Part shown: piece after piece, positions 47,443 to 60,400 of the stretch
Numbering within the stretch: position 1 is the stretch's first letter
Layout of the letters: the number at the start of each line of letters is the position of its first letter
The notes under the pieces: generated by a model
The model's input: only the letters and a program-made list of their open reading frames with translations
Databases searched by the model: none
Told to the model about the DNA's origin: nothing
Assembly: GCA_947179485.1 (NCBI GenBank)
Contig: OX359248.1
Span: forward strand, 50,602,386 to 50,666,385
Reading direction: 5' to 3'
DNA: 64,000 nucleotides
Source of the DNA: Allacma fusca
Taxonomy: Eukaryota > Arthropoda > Collembola > Symphypleona > Sminthuridae
Made by a program: the position numbers and the translations under genes

Positions 47443-50400
47443 GCAGTCAGAGTTTTGAACTAAAAAAAAAAAAGAAGTAAAGATTGTGAAACTAAGTGGA
47501 AAATACTTGCATGTTGGATTTTCTCTTGGAAAAAGTTATTCTCTTCTGTGGATATAAACATGTCAGGAACGATAGACTTAGGAGCCAAAAGTCAATGTAG
47601 TCAAGTAGGTCAGAGACTGGAAGGAGCAGCGGTTTTCCCTTTTTCCCTCCGGAGGAGTAACGCCGACTTTTTTTCTCTCTCAAAGGAAGAGGAACTCACA
47701 AGTTGGAGGAAGAATTGGGATAGATGAGTACCCCAAGTCTGTAAATGGGAATGAAAGCAAAAATGGTAAACAGAGCAGGGCAAGTATCCCCAAGGTGTTC
47801 CAAAGATTTTGCAAATATTCTGTATGTATTTTCCTTCCATAATTCCCCCAGCTCTGAAGAGAGGTTTGAAAGGACGGGGGAAGCTGGAGATTTGCACAGG
47901 TTCCGCACTCTTTATATCCTGTACCAGGGTATACTTCCCTGGGCTCCGGATCTCGCCTCCAGTTGGTGACTTTTGGAAAACCAGACATGGAAATTCGTTT
48001 ATTGATGAACGTGTTAAAGTAGGGAGAAGCTCACAGTTGATAGAAGTGATGCCTCGTAGTTGTCAGTAAATCCACTTAATGTTTTAAATCCAATAAGGAG
48101 ACTTTGGAAAGCGGGAGCCTGGAATTAAATCAATACATGTCATTATACAAACGGATCCTGACAAGTCCCGCACTCTGTATCCAAGATGATGGGAACCTAT
48201 TTGATTCGGCACTGTCATCAGGATTTCCGAGATAAAGAATCCATAATTTAATTATGCTCTCAACGTTTTAGTCATTTATGCACGAATGCACTCAATGTGC
48301 AGGTCCATCTTGTCAGATTCAATCAGTAGGACAGATGCGGGAGGGAGTATTGGGAGCCTGCAAAGGACCATTTATACCCCATTCAGTGCAGGTAACACTG
48401 TTTCCAGCCCTGTCTCTGAATCCCAGACCAGGTCTCCATCTCCATTCTGCGGGCAAGCTCCCACTTCCAATGTAACGTACATACATAGGTATTCCGAAGG
48501 CTCTATCTCCTCCATGTGTAAATCGAATTATAATGTTGATTGTGCAAGCAAAATCACGGTGGGAAATTGTAGAGCCAAAAATAGGATTTATTCCTCACAG
48601 AGCTTACGACTACGACAGTTACCGAACAATATTCCGCCCATGACTGTGCTTCCCTGCTTCCCAGTCTTTGTACATACAGTAACACCAGGTCTAGGACACA
48701 TCATAGAATCTCGACTCTAGACTGATGAGGACAAATAAGAGGCCAGCCTTGAGGTATAAAGTGATTAAAATTCCGCTGAAAATGAAAATTCATGAAAGGG
48801 TATGAGCTAGATTCCACAGGTATGCATAGGGGTTCAATCTCACCCTCATCACCATTGACAAGGTTGCATTAATGTGAATTATTTAGCTGTGCGTCGTTCG
48901 GACGTGATCAGAGGATTTCATTGCTACTTATTACACTTCTCTATTTATGCAGCTATTTTTAAAGGCAAAATTCGTTTGAACATTTTCCTTTCTACTTACA
49001 TACATATCCCCGCTCTCAACAGTATGAAAACAGGAATAGGAATGCAGTGCTTTGGGAAAGCTCACATGGATTGAGCTATCTATCAACATATATATACATA
49101 GATACTAATAGTGAGTGCAAAAAAAAATCAAAATTCATGGGCTTCTTCAGGTTCTCGTGTGTTGGGAGGAATTTTCAATAGAATTCTTGCCGGCAAAGTG
49201 GTAATGCTACCTTTACAAAAACATTCCTTCAAAAACCTGTCCGTGTACGGTTACCTCCTCAAAGTAAGTCAAACGTGATGAAAGCGGTGGAGAAGTTTGG
49301 AGAAGGGACTAAAATATGCATCATAATTAGTTACCTGTCAGTCATCAATGCCAATCAGCAGTGCTTATTAGTATTTCTACTGCTTTTTCATTCCAATCAC
49401 TCCAGAACTTTTTTTTTTAGTCGAGGAACCTACATGAGAAAGAATTGAATTGGCACTACTTAATAGTAATGAGGCTATGCTTGTAATAAAAATAATTGAT
49501 TGCACACTATTGTGGGACTGACAGCAGAATACAGTAAAAAGCAGTTTCATTTCCCATTGCAGCATCAATTTTTACGTAATATTTTCCTGTAAAGTATGGA
49601 CGGGTTACGGGTTTCCACCCATGCAAAAATATAGATGAACAAAGAAATGTGACTTCAGGTAATATTTTACTAGTCGTTGATCATGGAGTCAATTGAGTAA
49701 TTATATTTCGATAAATATGCACCGTCAATTTTACAAGAATTCAGTAATACTTTCAAGCTACGTACATACAATATACGCATGGCTTTTTACAACTTTTGTA
49801 TAATTATTACACAATAATTTACAATAATTCAAGCACTGTACGAAAATGATTTTCTGTGCCTCACACATGTACAAACATGTCAGATTTAGCTACACTTCAT
49901 GAGTATAAATATTCACTGCTTGCGGACTTGTAACACCGTGTCGTGTCACCAGGCCAATCATTTCTCTTTCTCTTTGCATGGATCCCTCCTTAATTAATTA
50001 ATGGGCTTTTTTAAGTCCCTAATTGCTAGGACATGAGCCATGACAAATGCATTAATGATGGCCGTACTTTAGATACAAACACATACACAAATACATTTTG
50101 ATTGATGACAAGTAAATAGTGGAGACGTAACGTTACTCTGTGGATACAAGACAGGAGTGGACAACTACCACGAATGATCAAATTTAACAGGTTCATGAAC
50201 AACTGGTTAATTCTACTTGTGTACATTGAAAAGTGCAATCACCTTATGAGTTCTTGGCAATGACAACAAATTAGTTCAATTAAAAGCCCGTGCAAATATG
50301 TATGTGCAGATAAATACTTGAACTTGAACAATAATTTTGCAACTAGTAGCCACAATTCTATAGTATCAAAAAATGTACAAGTAATATTGCTATAAAATAA

Positions 50401-53400
50401 TTTCACGTTGTATACACACGTATGTAATTATGTATTTACATATAATGGTACACATAGTTTCACAAATGATGAGACTCAGGTATAGTGGCTACAATGCTGA
50501 ACGGATGTTTTAAGGAGGTTTGACTATCTTCCTAGAGGTACTGTAAGTATGTATCTGTAGTACTTATATAGTACATGCACTCAGGACTATTATTTCTAGA
50601 CGGTACTTTACTTACCATTAAACACATTGCTATTTTTAAATAAAAATCAGAGTTGTCAAAATCTGGACGGCGAGTTGGCAGCTCAGCCATATGTATGTTT
50701 ACCATAAAAAAGCATTCGTAAGTGTACAGATAATATTAACAACTATCCCATTTGACATACAAGTATTGAACTCCGACAACAACTAGAATGGTAATGATTA
50801 TTTTTTAATGCTATATCCAGAGCAGACACTACCAGTCACACGTGGAACCAGATATAAAGCCTTCATGTATCTAGCCATTAAAAATTGTCAGGAGTTCGGT
50901 TCCATGGGGTGGGGTCGGTCATTTGCAGGTTGTCAATCGTCCAGAAGGACGCTCTGGGCGGTACGGAATGATGGCCAATGTTTGTAAGGAAACTCGACAA
51001 TGGAAATATTAATGATGGAAGGCAAAGGAGCAAATTAATTAGTTTCTGCTTGCACAACCTTTCTTGGAGAAACAATAGTAACTTTGGATAAAAAGAGTGG
51101 TTCGTTCGTTATTTACATTTCTGCATGAGATGCATTAAAATCAATTGTTTCTATAATGGTCGCTGTACTGGGGAAAAGGGTCGGCCCTTGCATCACACTC
51201 TGCATCTCAACTTGTCACAATGCCGTAATTGCGGAACTCCATCACTGTCAACGGCTAAAGTGCTTCCTATTTGCAAGACACTCGCAGCTGTGACAAGAAA
51301 ATATAAGTTATTTGCGAAATCGAAGTAGTTTCCGGAAACCTCGCCTTCTTTGAGGACGAATGATACCGTGAATTTTCCTTCTCATAAAACAGATAGAGGA
51401 ACATGCCAATCCACAGGAGTAAACATTGTTCGTTTCTTACGTGCAGCTGTCAAATAATTTAGACTTAGTACGATGACAGACGGTGACTAACAATAATAGT
51501 TTTTACATATGTATACTCACACACTTGATAGTTCAACACCTTCGGGAAACCCAAAAACCTGGAATTGTCACCATTATGTACATATGTATATCTAATCTTA
51601 GAACTTTTTTCAAGCATTCTCTCCTCAAGTTGTTTTGTCAGTCATCCAAAACAATTGTCATTTCTGGTCTAATGTATTGGTCAACAGAATCAAAAATAAT
51701 GCTTTGCATGAGTATTTATTGAAAAATAAAAGTGTCAAAGACGATGACGTCATGAGCGACCTTTGCCATGAGCTAATCAAAAACTCAGGAGAGGTAGGAA
51801 CCCAAGAGGACAATAATATTTATTAATGTTAAAGATCATGGGATGAGCAATATAAGTTGTGGTGGCCAACCACATCACAATCAAATGTGTGTGATTTTTA
51901 AATAATACAACACTAATAACAACCTACGCACAATATCATTATTCAGATCAGGTTTCATATAATTCACAGCATATAGTAACCACTGTAGTAAATTATGTAC
52001 ATGACTATATTTTACAACCAAGTAACCTAACCATGTAATGTTAAGCTAACCATGTAATAGGATTATTTACTACGACTGTATACCTTCACGGAAGCTGCAA
52101 AACATGCTAAGTGCTTTGGCTAGATTGAACTAGTCAAAAATCTGAGCTGAGGTTGCTACAAACAAAACAAGTCTAAATTAACTTGTTTTGTTTGCAAAAG
52201 TTGTTTCACAACTTGAAATCAGACTAGATTCGGCTTGTTTTGCGGTTTCGAAGACAATGTGCACATGCATGTTTACAGTAGAAACAATAAACAGCATGCA
52301 CTTAATTGACTGGAATGGCGTACTGGTTCCTACACTGATCACAGTGCCCCTTTTCAAGTGAACAATCACCATAAACTAGGTCTTACACATAGACTAAGTT
52401 CGTTTAGTAATATTTATAGAAATGTCAAGTTAACTATTACAGATAGACAGCTAAACTTGCCTAAATGAAAATTCCTTATAAAGCTACCCTTCCATGTGAT
52501 CGGTGTGTCTCAATTGTACGTATGTACATATGGTTTATGATTGAAGTAATATATGTTGTAAATTACAAGTTAAATTCATCACATTTAAACATTTTCCGCT
52601 ATAAATTTTATATTCTGTATTTTATATAAATTTATAGTATTAGAATTTTCAATTTTGGAAGAATACGCGTAATACTTCCATTTGGCTAGAAATTTTGGCA
52701 ATACTTACATATGTGTAACAACGTGGAGCATGGAAATTCTTAAATGTTTGACAGTCTTTCTGACAAATGATGTCATGACTTGTCTGACCCAATGTACTGT
52801 AGTTCTAATTGTAAGCGCTATAAAGTAGTGCGGATCAGTAGAGTTGGCTGAATTGTGATCACGTTGTTCTGGCGAGATGAAAACTATTCTGAAACTCCAT
52901 GGACAAAAAGGTACGTGACGATATGGTCACAATATCAAGACAGCGATGCGGATCGGAATACAGAGGATGCCCCATCTTCATGTCAGGTCCAAGTATGAAC
53001 AAGATGGAGACAGTGCCGAAGTGTTTCAGGCATGGCCGTGCTACAAGCGCAAAATCCTTTACATCAGCAATCACAAAATTCTCAAAATGAGAATATTGAA
53101 ATTTTGAAAAAGACAGAAGCTACCGAAAATGTGAATTAAATTTTGAATGGAATCTAAAACAAGAATTAACCAAGCAACATAAATTTTTTGAGCGACTTTG
53201 GAAATATAACCAATGTTTAATTCCCAGTTATGACTGTGATACCACATAGTAGTATATGGACGTGAGATGTGACCAATCATGAGCGTTATAATAAATCACG
53301 TAAAACAATGAAAAGCTAATTTTAATTTGCATATTTTAATAGGAGGAATGTAAACACGTTGTCTACTGTGTGCATACAACATAAAAAACTGAAAACACTA

Positions 53401-53591
53401 TGCAGTTCAAATATTGGTAAAAAGAAAGGAATCCAGCTATGGTGAACATGCAACGAATATTCAGTTCAAACAAACAAGAAAGTAAATAAAAGGAACAAGA
53501 AAGAGGCGTGTTGGAGAGTTACTTACAAAAGTTAGCAAAGAATTCACTTGAGACTGTGACATTTGTTCGAGGGCCTGGACGAATACAAAGG
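47443..53591. other. Spacer between gene 2 and NAXD
   Basis: About 6 kb with no gene I can support. Open frames (for example 48286-48720) lack domain signals and sit in low-complexity composition. The stretch holds scattered TACATATGTA-like motifs, a duplicated CTAACCATGTAAT-like motif near 52025-52060 and a perfect hairpin at 52159-52194. Confidence 0.5.
52159..52194. repeat. Perfect 14-base inverted repeat, 8-base loop
   Basis: CAAACAAAACAAGT and its exact complement ACTTGTTTTGTTTG are separated by CTAAATTA. There is no U-tract, flanking duplication or gene end to explain it. Confidence 0.85.
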
Positions 53592-54782
53592 TCATGGTCC
53601 AAATAAGAAGGAGAAGGCTTGATGAATAAGGCGGACTAAGTCAGTGGTAGTGGTTGACCTTCCGTTCTGGGAAAAAGCGAGTCGAGCACACTCACGGGTT
53701 AGACGGCAGGCTCCATAAGCTGCTAATAGTTCTGGCGGAGCTGGAGCACCGCCTCGATCACCATAGGCCAGAGCCCATTGGAAAAGTACGGCCAGGGCAC
53801 CTGCCAGAAGATCACCCTGACCTCCACATCGTCGGTTAGAACCCCCACCCGCACAACAGACTGTCAACCTCCCGTTGGAAGCCACATCAGTAGCACCTTT
53901 GTGAAGGATTGTGACAAAGCCCAGCGCTGTCGACAGCTCTCGAACTTTCTCAGCTGAAGCACTTGGAGCAGGCTTCACCTCCCCGCCGAGAACGACAGTG
54001 CAGAGGCGTGAGAACTCCACGGAGTTTGGGGTCAGGATAGCCTTTGAGTAGCTCTGGATAAGCTGGGGTCTGTCAGTGATCAAAAACAGACCATCTGCAT
54101 CAATGATCATAGGCTTCTCCAGCTCCTTCAACTTCTCGATTAAAATAGCAACAGTCTCCAAAATCTTTGGATCCCGTCCAAGTCCAGGCCCGATGACAAA
54201 GGAGTGCATTCTTGGGACCCACTCCATAATCGCCTCGACTGCATTCTCCAGATCAAGGAGTGGATGGACAATTAATTCAGGACTATAGGTTTTAATAACC
54301 GTTGCTGCCGGCTTGACACAAAAAACGTGAGCCAGGTCCGCCCCGACCTTCAGAGCCGAGATCGCAGAGAAGTAGGGAGCTCCTGTGTACTCCTCGCTTC
54401 CTCCAATGACCCCAATTCGGCCTGCTTGACCTTTGTGCATTGCGTTGGTCAAGGAAGGAATAAATGCTCGCGCGCTGGCCAACAATGCCTCATCGGATCC
54501 TACAGGTGTATTACTCATTGTTGTGGATGTGGAGTACGGTACGCTGCTGACTACTTGTCTTCCTACCACGTTCTCCGCTCTTGAGGTCACGAAGGAATTA
54601 TTATCTACAGAGAAACCATGAGGTCCACTACTATTTCGTATGTCACTGGGTGAGGTCTTCCCACGTCCTCGTGACGAAAGTAAAAGCTGAGCAGCAGAAG
54701 TAGCCCAATGTACGAATCGCAAGGTGCTCACTCTACCACCATAACTACCTCGTGATGCAGATGCTCCTTGCAGTATTCTCAT
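53592..54782 (-). CDS. NAXD: ATP/ADP-dependent (S)-NAD(P)H-hydrate dehydratase
   Basis: This metabolite-repair enzyme of the ribokinase-like CARKD/YjeF C-terminal family dehydrates the damaged hydrates of NADH and NADPH (NADHX, NADPHX), working with the epimerase NAXE in mitochondria and cytosol. One uninterrupted frame of 396 residues, close to the family length. Residues 1-46 are Arg/Ser-rich with no acidic residue before position 46, like a mitochondrial targeting sequence. The catalytic domain begins near residue 99. Motifs in order: KGQAGRIGVIGGS, YTGAPYFS, IGPGLGRDP, IIDADGL, LTPNSVEFSRL, LHKGATDV and the signature RRCGGQGDLLAG with the catalytic GxGD. A second Met at residue 89 (codon 54516-54518) could start a cytosolic form. 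No intron is visible. It runs opposite to the flanking cotransporters. Confidence 0.93.
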   Translation of the reverse strand: MRILQGASASRGSYGGRVSTLRFVHWATSAAQLLLSSRGRGKTSPSDIRNSSGPHGFSVDNNSFVTSRAENVVGRQVVSSVPYSTSTTMSNTPVGSDEALLASARAFIPSLTNAMHKGQAGRIGVIGGSEEYTGAPYFSAISALKVGADLAHVFCVKPAATVIKTYSPELIVHPLLDLENAVEAIMEWVPRMHSFVIGPGLGRDPKILETVAILIEKLKELEKPMIIDADGLFLITDRPQLIQSYSKAILTPNSVEFSRLCTVVLGGEVKPAPSASAEKVRELSTALGFVTILHKGATDVASNGRLTVCCAGGGSNRRCGGQGDLLAGALAVLFQWALAYGDRGGAPAPPELLAAYGACRLTRECARLAFSQNGRSTTTTDLVRLIHQAFSFLFGP

Positions 54783-54789
54783 AGCATAG

Positions 54790-55740
54790 TTAACATGCTA
54801 GTACTCATCCATTCCGTAATCCAATTTACCAATTATTATTGAATTAGCACGTCTCGTCCCACTTCTCTCTCCCAACCTGTAAATCTTCTCTACCGTATGA
54901 TCTTCCTCTCGCTTTTCCAAATGCTCACTCCAATTCTCACTACTTTCCAGTCACTTCCCCGAATTGCTCCTTTTTTTCCTCAACCTGCAAATAAAACCCC
55001 ATTCATAGAGTTCACTTATTCAGCCTTGAAAGAATTCCAATATGTTTTATCTAACGTCATAATAACCCACAGTCAAACTCCTCACCCACTCCATTCAAAG
55101 TACAAATCCACGAACCAAAGCCACCACACACACACACTATCATACGCAACACGTCAAAAGCTATTTATTAACTCTACATTCATAACTTCCGCCCACCTAA
55201 TCAGATCATGCCTAAACTTCGCTTTCAAATCATTCCAAATTCAAAAGGGCATTAAAATCCACCATTTAATCCACACATGCCTCAGTCATACACTCAAACC
55301 CTCTCCAAATTACCCAAACTCCAATTCCCTAATTGTCACCTTAGAATGAATACTATTTGTACCTGAACACCTTTTAAATAAAATCCATACAAACCAAACA
55401 AACTTCCTCAATTCATCGTTAAATTCTTAAAACATACCTTTCAATAAAAATACTGTCTACGACCAATATCTCATCAAAATCGGTTTTAATCCCGACTACA
55501 TTGGGACTGAGTTTTTATTTAAATTGCACTATTATTATTACCAACTCTTCCAAAATCAGAAAAAAATACTTCAACAACAATTACCCAAATTTTACTAAAC
55601 TGTCATACTGCTCAAATAAATCAGCAAATAATGCTACTCCAACACTCACACAACACACACTCAACATTAATCACACGTTTCAAATTCAATTCAAAATAAT
55701 TATATTCACATTACATTATTCATAAATTTAAACAAGTAAA
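54790..55740. other. Strongly G-poor, C-rich block upstream of NAXD
   Basis: About 950 bases in which the + strand is almost free of G. In 55081-55140 I count 3 G against 25 C. The skew begins at the 5' end of NAXD and fades near 55740. A 150-codon open frame (54897-55349) follows from the composition and is not accepted as a gene. No repeat ends were found. Confidence 0.7.
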
Positions 55741-56510
55741 AATGGTACGTCAAGAACTTACGTCAATTCCAAGTCCCCAATGATAAGTCTTGGAATCCGT
55801 TAATTCAAGAATGGCTGATTGCAGAAACTGTCAACTTTAAACTTTAAAATTTAAAATAAGTCTGTTTTTTTATTTGAACTTTACTGGAGCTTGATTTTTG
55901 TTAAAATGATTTGGCATCCAAACACAGAAATAAACTGCTGGAGTTGTGAGTGTAGAGAATATTCAAGGATCAATGTCTGTAGTTATTTGTACTGTTCTGT
56001 AGAATATAACACTTATTTAAAGTTATATAAAAGAATTTTGAAGGAAAGTATTACTCCACGGATGAGAATTGAAGTTTTTGGACTGGAAATGAAGAATCCC
56101 TCGCTGAATGTGGGTTGAGTCGCGTGACAAGGAAATCCAAATTCAAACTCTGCTTCGGAGCTCGTACCTTCAATCCATGGAACTTGGGGAAGGCTCACTT
56201 TAACGCTGGAGCAAGATAAACACTGGAAGAGCTTACGCTGTATATGGGAGCATGGGATGAGCGTTCGTACCTGGTTCGGAGCCTAGTACATGGCAATGCA
56301 TACGTACAGTTCGAGACTGGAGCTCACTGTGTACACATGGGACACTTTTTGATCCAAGAATATTTATATTATGATAAAAATCAATGTATCTTTAGCGCTC
56401 ACTTTTTTCCCAATATAAATCAGTTACAGTTGGAACAACCAAGTTTTTTCTTCGATCAGATTGTAATGCTGATATAGTAGAGCTGTATGATGCAAAATGC
56501 TTTGCAATAA
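55741..56510. other. Spacer, no gene recognised
   Basis: Ordinary AT-rich sequence between two compositional blocks. No coding or RNA gene supported. Confidence 0.45.
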
Positions 56511-56514
56511 TTCA

Positions 56515-56695
56515 ATGATTTTTTTTAGAGTATTTCAGTATTTTTTCCAGTATTCGAAATTATGTCTTCCAATATTTATTTTTTTTGCAATATTCCAAAT
56601 TTTGTTTTACAGTATTCCAATTTTTTTTTTGTAGAAATCCTTTTCCAGTGTTTCAAAAATGTTTTTACAATATTCCAATGATTTCTCCCACAATT
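56515..56695 (+). repeat. Degenerate T-rich tandem repeat
   Basis: Six or so imperfect copies of a unit of roughly 25-35 bases, with the core TTTTTTnCAnTATTCCAA (for example near 56536, 56580, 56605 and 56660). Confidence 0.55.
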
Positions 56696-56879
56696 TTGTA
56701 CGCAAGGAATGTATTTATTATGGAAAGGAGAGTACGCTTGTGGTGAGTGTATTTTTTAAAAAAATCAAAGGAAATTGAATGAGTGGAGAAAGTACTGGAT
56801 TAATGGAGATTGATTGTAAGGTCAGAGTTCACTGTAAGATTGTCCAAGGATGACTGGGCAGTGAGGAATAATTCCTTAA

Positions 56880-57370
56880 TGATGTGCTCCTGGTATAGAG
56901 TTTGGAGACTATTTGCGAAGGTGGGGGGAGGGGGTCAAGGGAGAGTTGAGGTCTGGAGTCTCGGCTTGTAAGATCCGAGAGATGTGGGAATGCTGATGGA
57001 GAAAGTGTGGGGAATCAACGTCAGGGAAAATTGATGTGCTCGGAGAAAGGTGACACAGGGAGAGAAAGTGAGAGGAGGGGTGAGAAAGGTTAGCGACGGA
57101 TGTCAATGTGTACAGATGAGACGGAGGAATTCGGAGGGGAGAAAAGTTGTCGAATTATTACTTGTGAGTTGGTGGGAAGGCGAGAGAGAGAGAGAGAGAG
57201 GAGGAAATTGTAGGAGTCAGAACGCTCAGAACTGGTACGTGGTGGTTGGTGTTGACTCACAACAGAACTGACGGGAAAAAGTGAGGAGGAAGCGGAGAAA
57301 ATGCCTCGCTCCAGTAAAAGTAGCAAAGGAGAAGAAGAGTCAGTCGCGATTGAGGACCTACATGTAGGGA
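56880..57370. other. Purine- and G-rich block
   Basis: The + strand is G-rich and C-poor. In 56941-57000 I count 24 G against 7 C. The block includes GGTGGGGGGAGGGGG near 56920 and a (GA)n run at 57181-57201. The open frame on the opposite strand (57090-57584) reflects this composition. Confidence 0.6.
57181..57201 (+). repeat. (GA)n microsatellite
   Basis: About ten GA units inside the purine-rich block. Confidence 0.85.
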
Positions 57371-57400
57371 CGTGAGAATGTGGAAGTCTTCTGTCCGTCC

Positions 57401-60400
57401 CGAATATTGTAGTTTCCCTATACCCACAGAGTCTGACTGGATTCGATCCAGACTGTACCATACCTACTGGGATGGTATTGCGTAGAAGGAGTAAAGTAGT
57501 TGAGCAGACGGAGGAAAGAAAAAAGATAACTTTCTCTCTTTTTTTTTTGGCTAGGGACACCTTCCTATAAGTACATCTCCGCACTCTAGAAAGAAGGGAA
57601 ACCAGTTGGACGATGTGGATTAAGTCCGAATTCTCACTTCAGACAAGTCTCTCATAAAGAGTCGTGTACTTTTAGGTACATACTACTTTTGTACTGGACA
57701 TTATGGAATGGATTTAGATATGTGTAACTACATACTTATATATGTGCATACATGGATACATATACACACATGTATGTATTTCTACCTCAATATTTATGTT
57801 GTATAGCTTTTGTGTATATAGGGAAGCAGCTACAGATATATCCCAATGGCTTGAGTAGAATGTACTTTCCATCCGCAATATTTTCCTGGCCTGAGCCTTC
57901 ATTGTAGTGCACACCAGTGTGGATTTATACATACATGGTGAGTGCATATACGGAGAACATGTAACATATAGGTACATAGATATAGTCCTTCATCTTGAGG
58001 CAGGCGCTTATTTCCTTCACAATCAAGTCCTTTTGCTTGCTTTCTCATCCTTGCTTGAACCCCTTCTCCCGAACAAATGCGGCCACTGCTCGGCATCTAT
58101 CATCCTGTAAAATAGAATCCAAACTAAAAAGGCAGAAAGGTGAAGGTATAATGTAAGCCTCATTCAATCCCCAGGTCTTACACCATGACTTCCTCCCAGA
58201 GTCGAACTACACTCAGCCCCCTCCACTCCAAATCTCATATCTGTATGAACAATTCCAAATGGAAATCTCATAACTATATGAGCAAACCCGAGAGGGAATG
58301 TAGGAAAGCAATGAGAAAGAGCAAATGGAAATTGTACGTGAAGCCAAATAAATACAAAATAAAAATTTGACTTTGGTACATATATGCACACATGATGGAA
58401 AACATGTTTATACTCACATTTTTTCTTGGTAGTAAAAGGGACGAGGATTGTTGTACACACCAAATATTTTTTTGCTCCCCTCTCTTGTTTTTCTCCCATT
58501 TACCCAGAATGGCTTTCTTTCCAAGAAACACACTTGAGACTGTCAGCCTTAATAGTACAGGTGACTTTATATGATTTCTGATCAAAACAAAAAATCTAAG
58601 CAGGAATGAGTGGAAAAGTTTGGCCCCTTGCCTTTCTGAGCGTTTCCTTCAACTTCCATATAGGCAAGGCCATTCTGGAAGAACATTCTCCAAGGAACAC
58701 AATGGCAAGGTACAGAACGGCTCTTGACTCACTGGAATGGAAATTTTTATGGTATCTTTCTGTGTGTTTGTGTATGTATGTGTGTGTGTGTGTGTGTGTG
58801 TATGTGCACAGACTAGAAAGCACCGTGAATGGACGCTAAGTCTGGAGGAAGCTGGACCAGGGAAGTTTGTTTGGTGATAGGAATTATACGGACCGTGGGA
58901 TAACTTGATGGAAAGGCGGAAAAAAACTTAAATGAGCCTTGTAATGTTATGTGTTAATCGGCACATATATGAGAAGTTTTCATGGTTATGACTCTGGTCA
59001 TTCCTTATCCCCTTTGAATTTATTCAGCTTACTGTGCTGGCATTTCGTGGGGTATCTGCCCAAATATGTAATACCTATGGCTGTGTACACTGTATGTGTA
59101 CATATGTATCTACATACCTATAGATATATACTCCCATCATTTGAATAGAATCAATTCCAGAGGGACATTTACTACCAATGGTTTTGCAGAGGTTCGGGAG
59201 AGATTTTTTGGAGGGAGATCACACTCATATGTAACTAATCACACATGGAACTACTACATGGGGTCTATATTATTATGGACAGGATATTGTCATTGTGGGA
59301 GTGTGAGGGAAGGAATAACGTCTCCCATATCCTGCTGCCTCAATGGTTTCCACTGGAATTCATCTCTTCAGTTACACTCTCACAGGCACTTTCTTTGATA
59401 AAGCTGTGGGGGTTATTGATATTGGAATTATTAGCAGTGAGTGAGAGTAAGAGTGATGGAGACGACAGTGGGTTGACTTGAAAGAGGTTCGTATATTATA
59501 AGCGACTGAGCTGAACTAACTCCAGTTCATGTAATGTTCATGTACTATATGTATGTATGTACATAGATGAAGGTAAAAGTAAAAGACCTTATGTACCTGG
59601 CTCCATCATGGGACATATGCAAGTGCTCTGCATGACTGACTGTACATTCACCAACCTACTGATAGGGACTCTAAAGTTCCGAAAGTATACAAATGAAGGG
59701 GAACATCTGTCGTTGGTCATTGCGATAAAATTGCCAAGTTGAATCTTTCCTCTCGGTATTATTTATTGGCGCATTTTTCTCCTCGTCCTGAATACTCCGA
59801 CCGTTGTCGCAGTTATACAGAAGGGGGATTTTTTCAAAAGAGAAAAAACGGACGAGTCTGCAGTCTACAGTTTTATTCTTTGTATTTTTTTTTACACAAG
59901 GTGGTAATCTCTCGTCCAGGTGTTTCTAGAGGACAATGAATGCCTCTATATAGTTGAATTGTAGTATAGTGGTCTTACTTTTAGGCTGATTAGTAGTAGG
60001 CTCCCAAAGCACGTACATGCATCAGGCCTCACTCTCGTTTTTTGTCCCCTTTATCTCAGAACGAGTACTGCTCATTCCGTCGAGCCCAATTCGCAAAATA
60101 AAGGTGTTTATTGTGAGGAGCTGCTTGGCTTGATGCTCTTTAAAATATTAAAAGACCAGGCAGCTCTGCAATTATATTCAAATAAGTCTGCTTACAGGAC
60201 TGCTACTCCCTGACCTAATGTCCCCAGTAACTTGAACTGTAGTGTCCATTTTAGTAATTACAACTGCTGATTAATTAGTGCGTAGAATTTATGGTCGGAG
60301 GAGAATTTAACTCCTTAGCCCAAATAGCCCTGCATGTGAAATTAGAAACGATTCATCAAGTGCATGTTTGAGGCGCTCACGGAATATTTATGGTGGTTAA

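Noticed and set aside
48286-48720. 144-codon frame in the gene 2 to NAXD spacer
   Set aside because: It has no recognisable motif, several rival frames overlap it, and there is no promoter or splice evidence.
52859-53090. Overlapping short frames on both strands
   Set aside because: Both are under 75 codons and neither peptide resembles a known protein; not enough to call a gene fragment.
54897-55349. 150-codon open frame next to NAXD
   Set aside because: It is explained by the G-poor composition, which makes stops rarer in that frame. The peptide is low-complexity and unlike any family.
57090-57584. 164-codon frame on the minus strand
   Set aside because: It lies antisense to the purine-rich block and is Ser/Leu-rich as composition predicts. 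No domain was seen.
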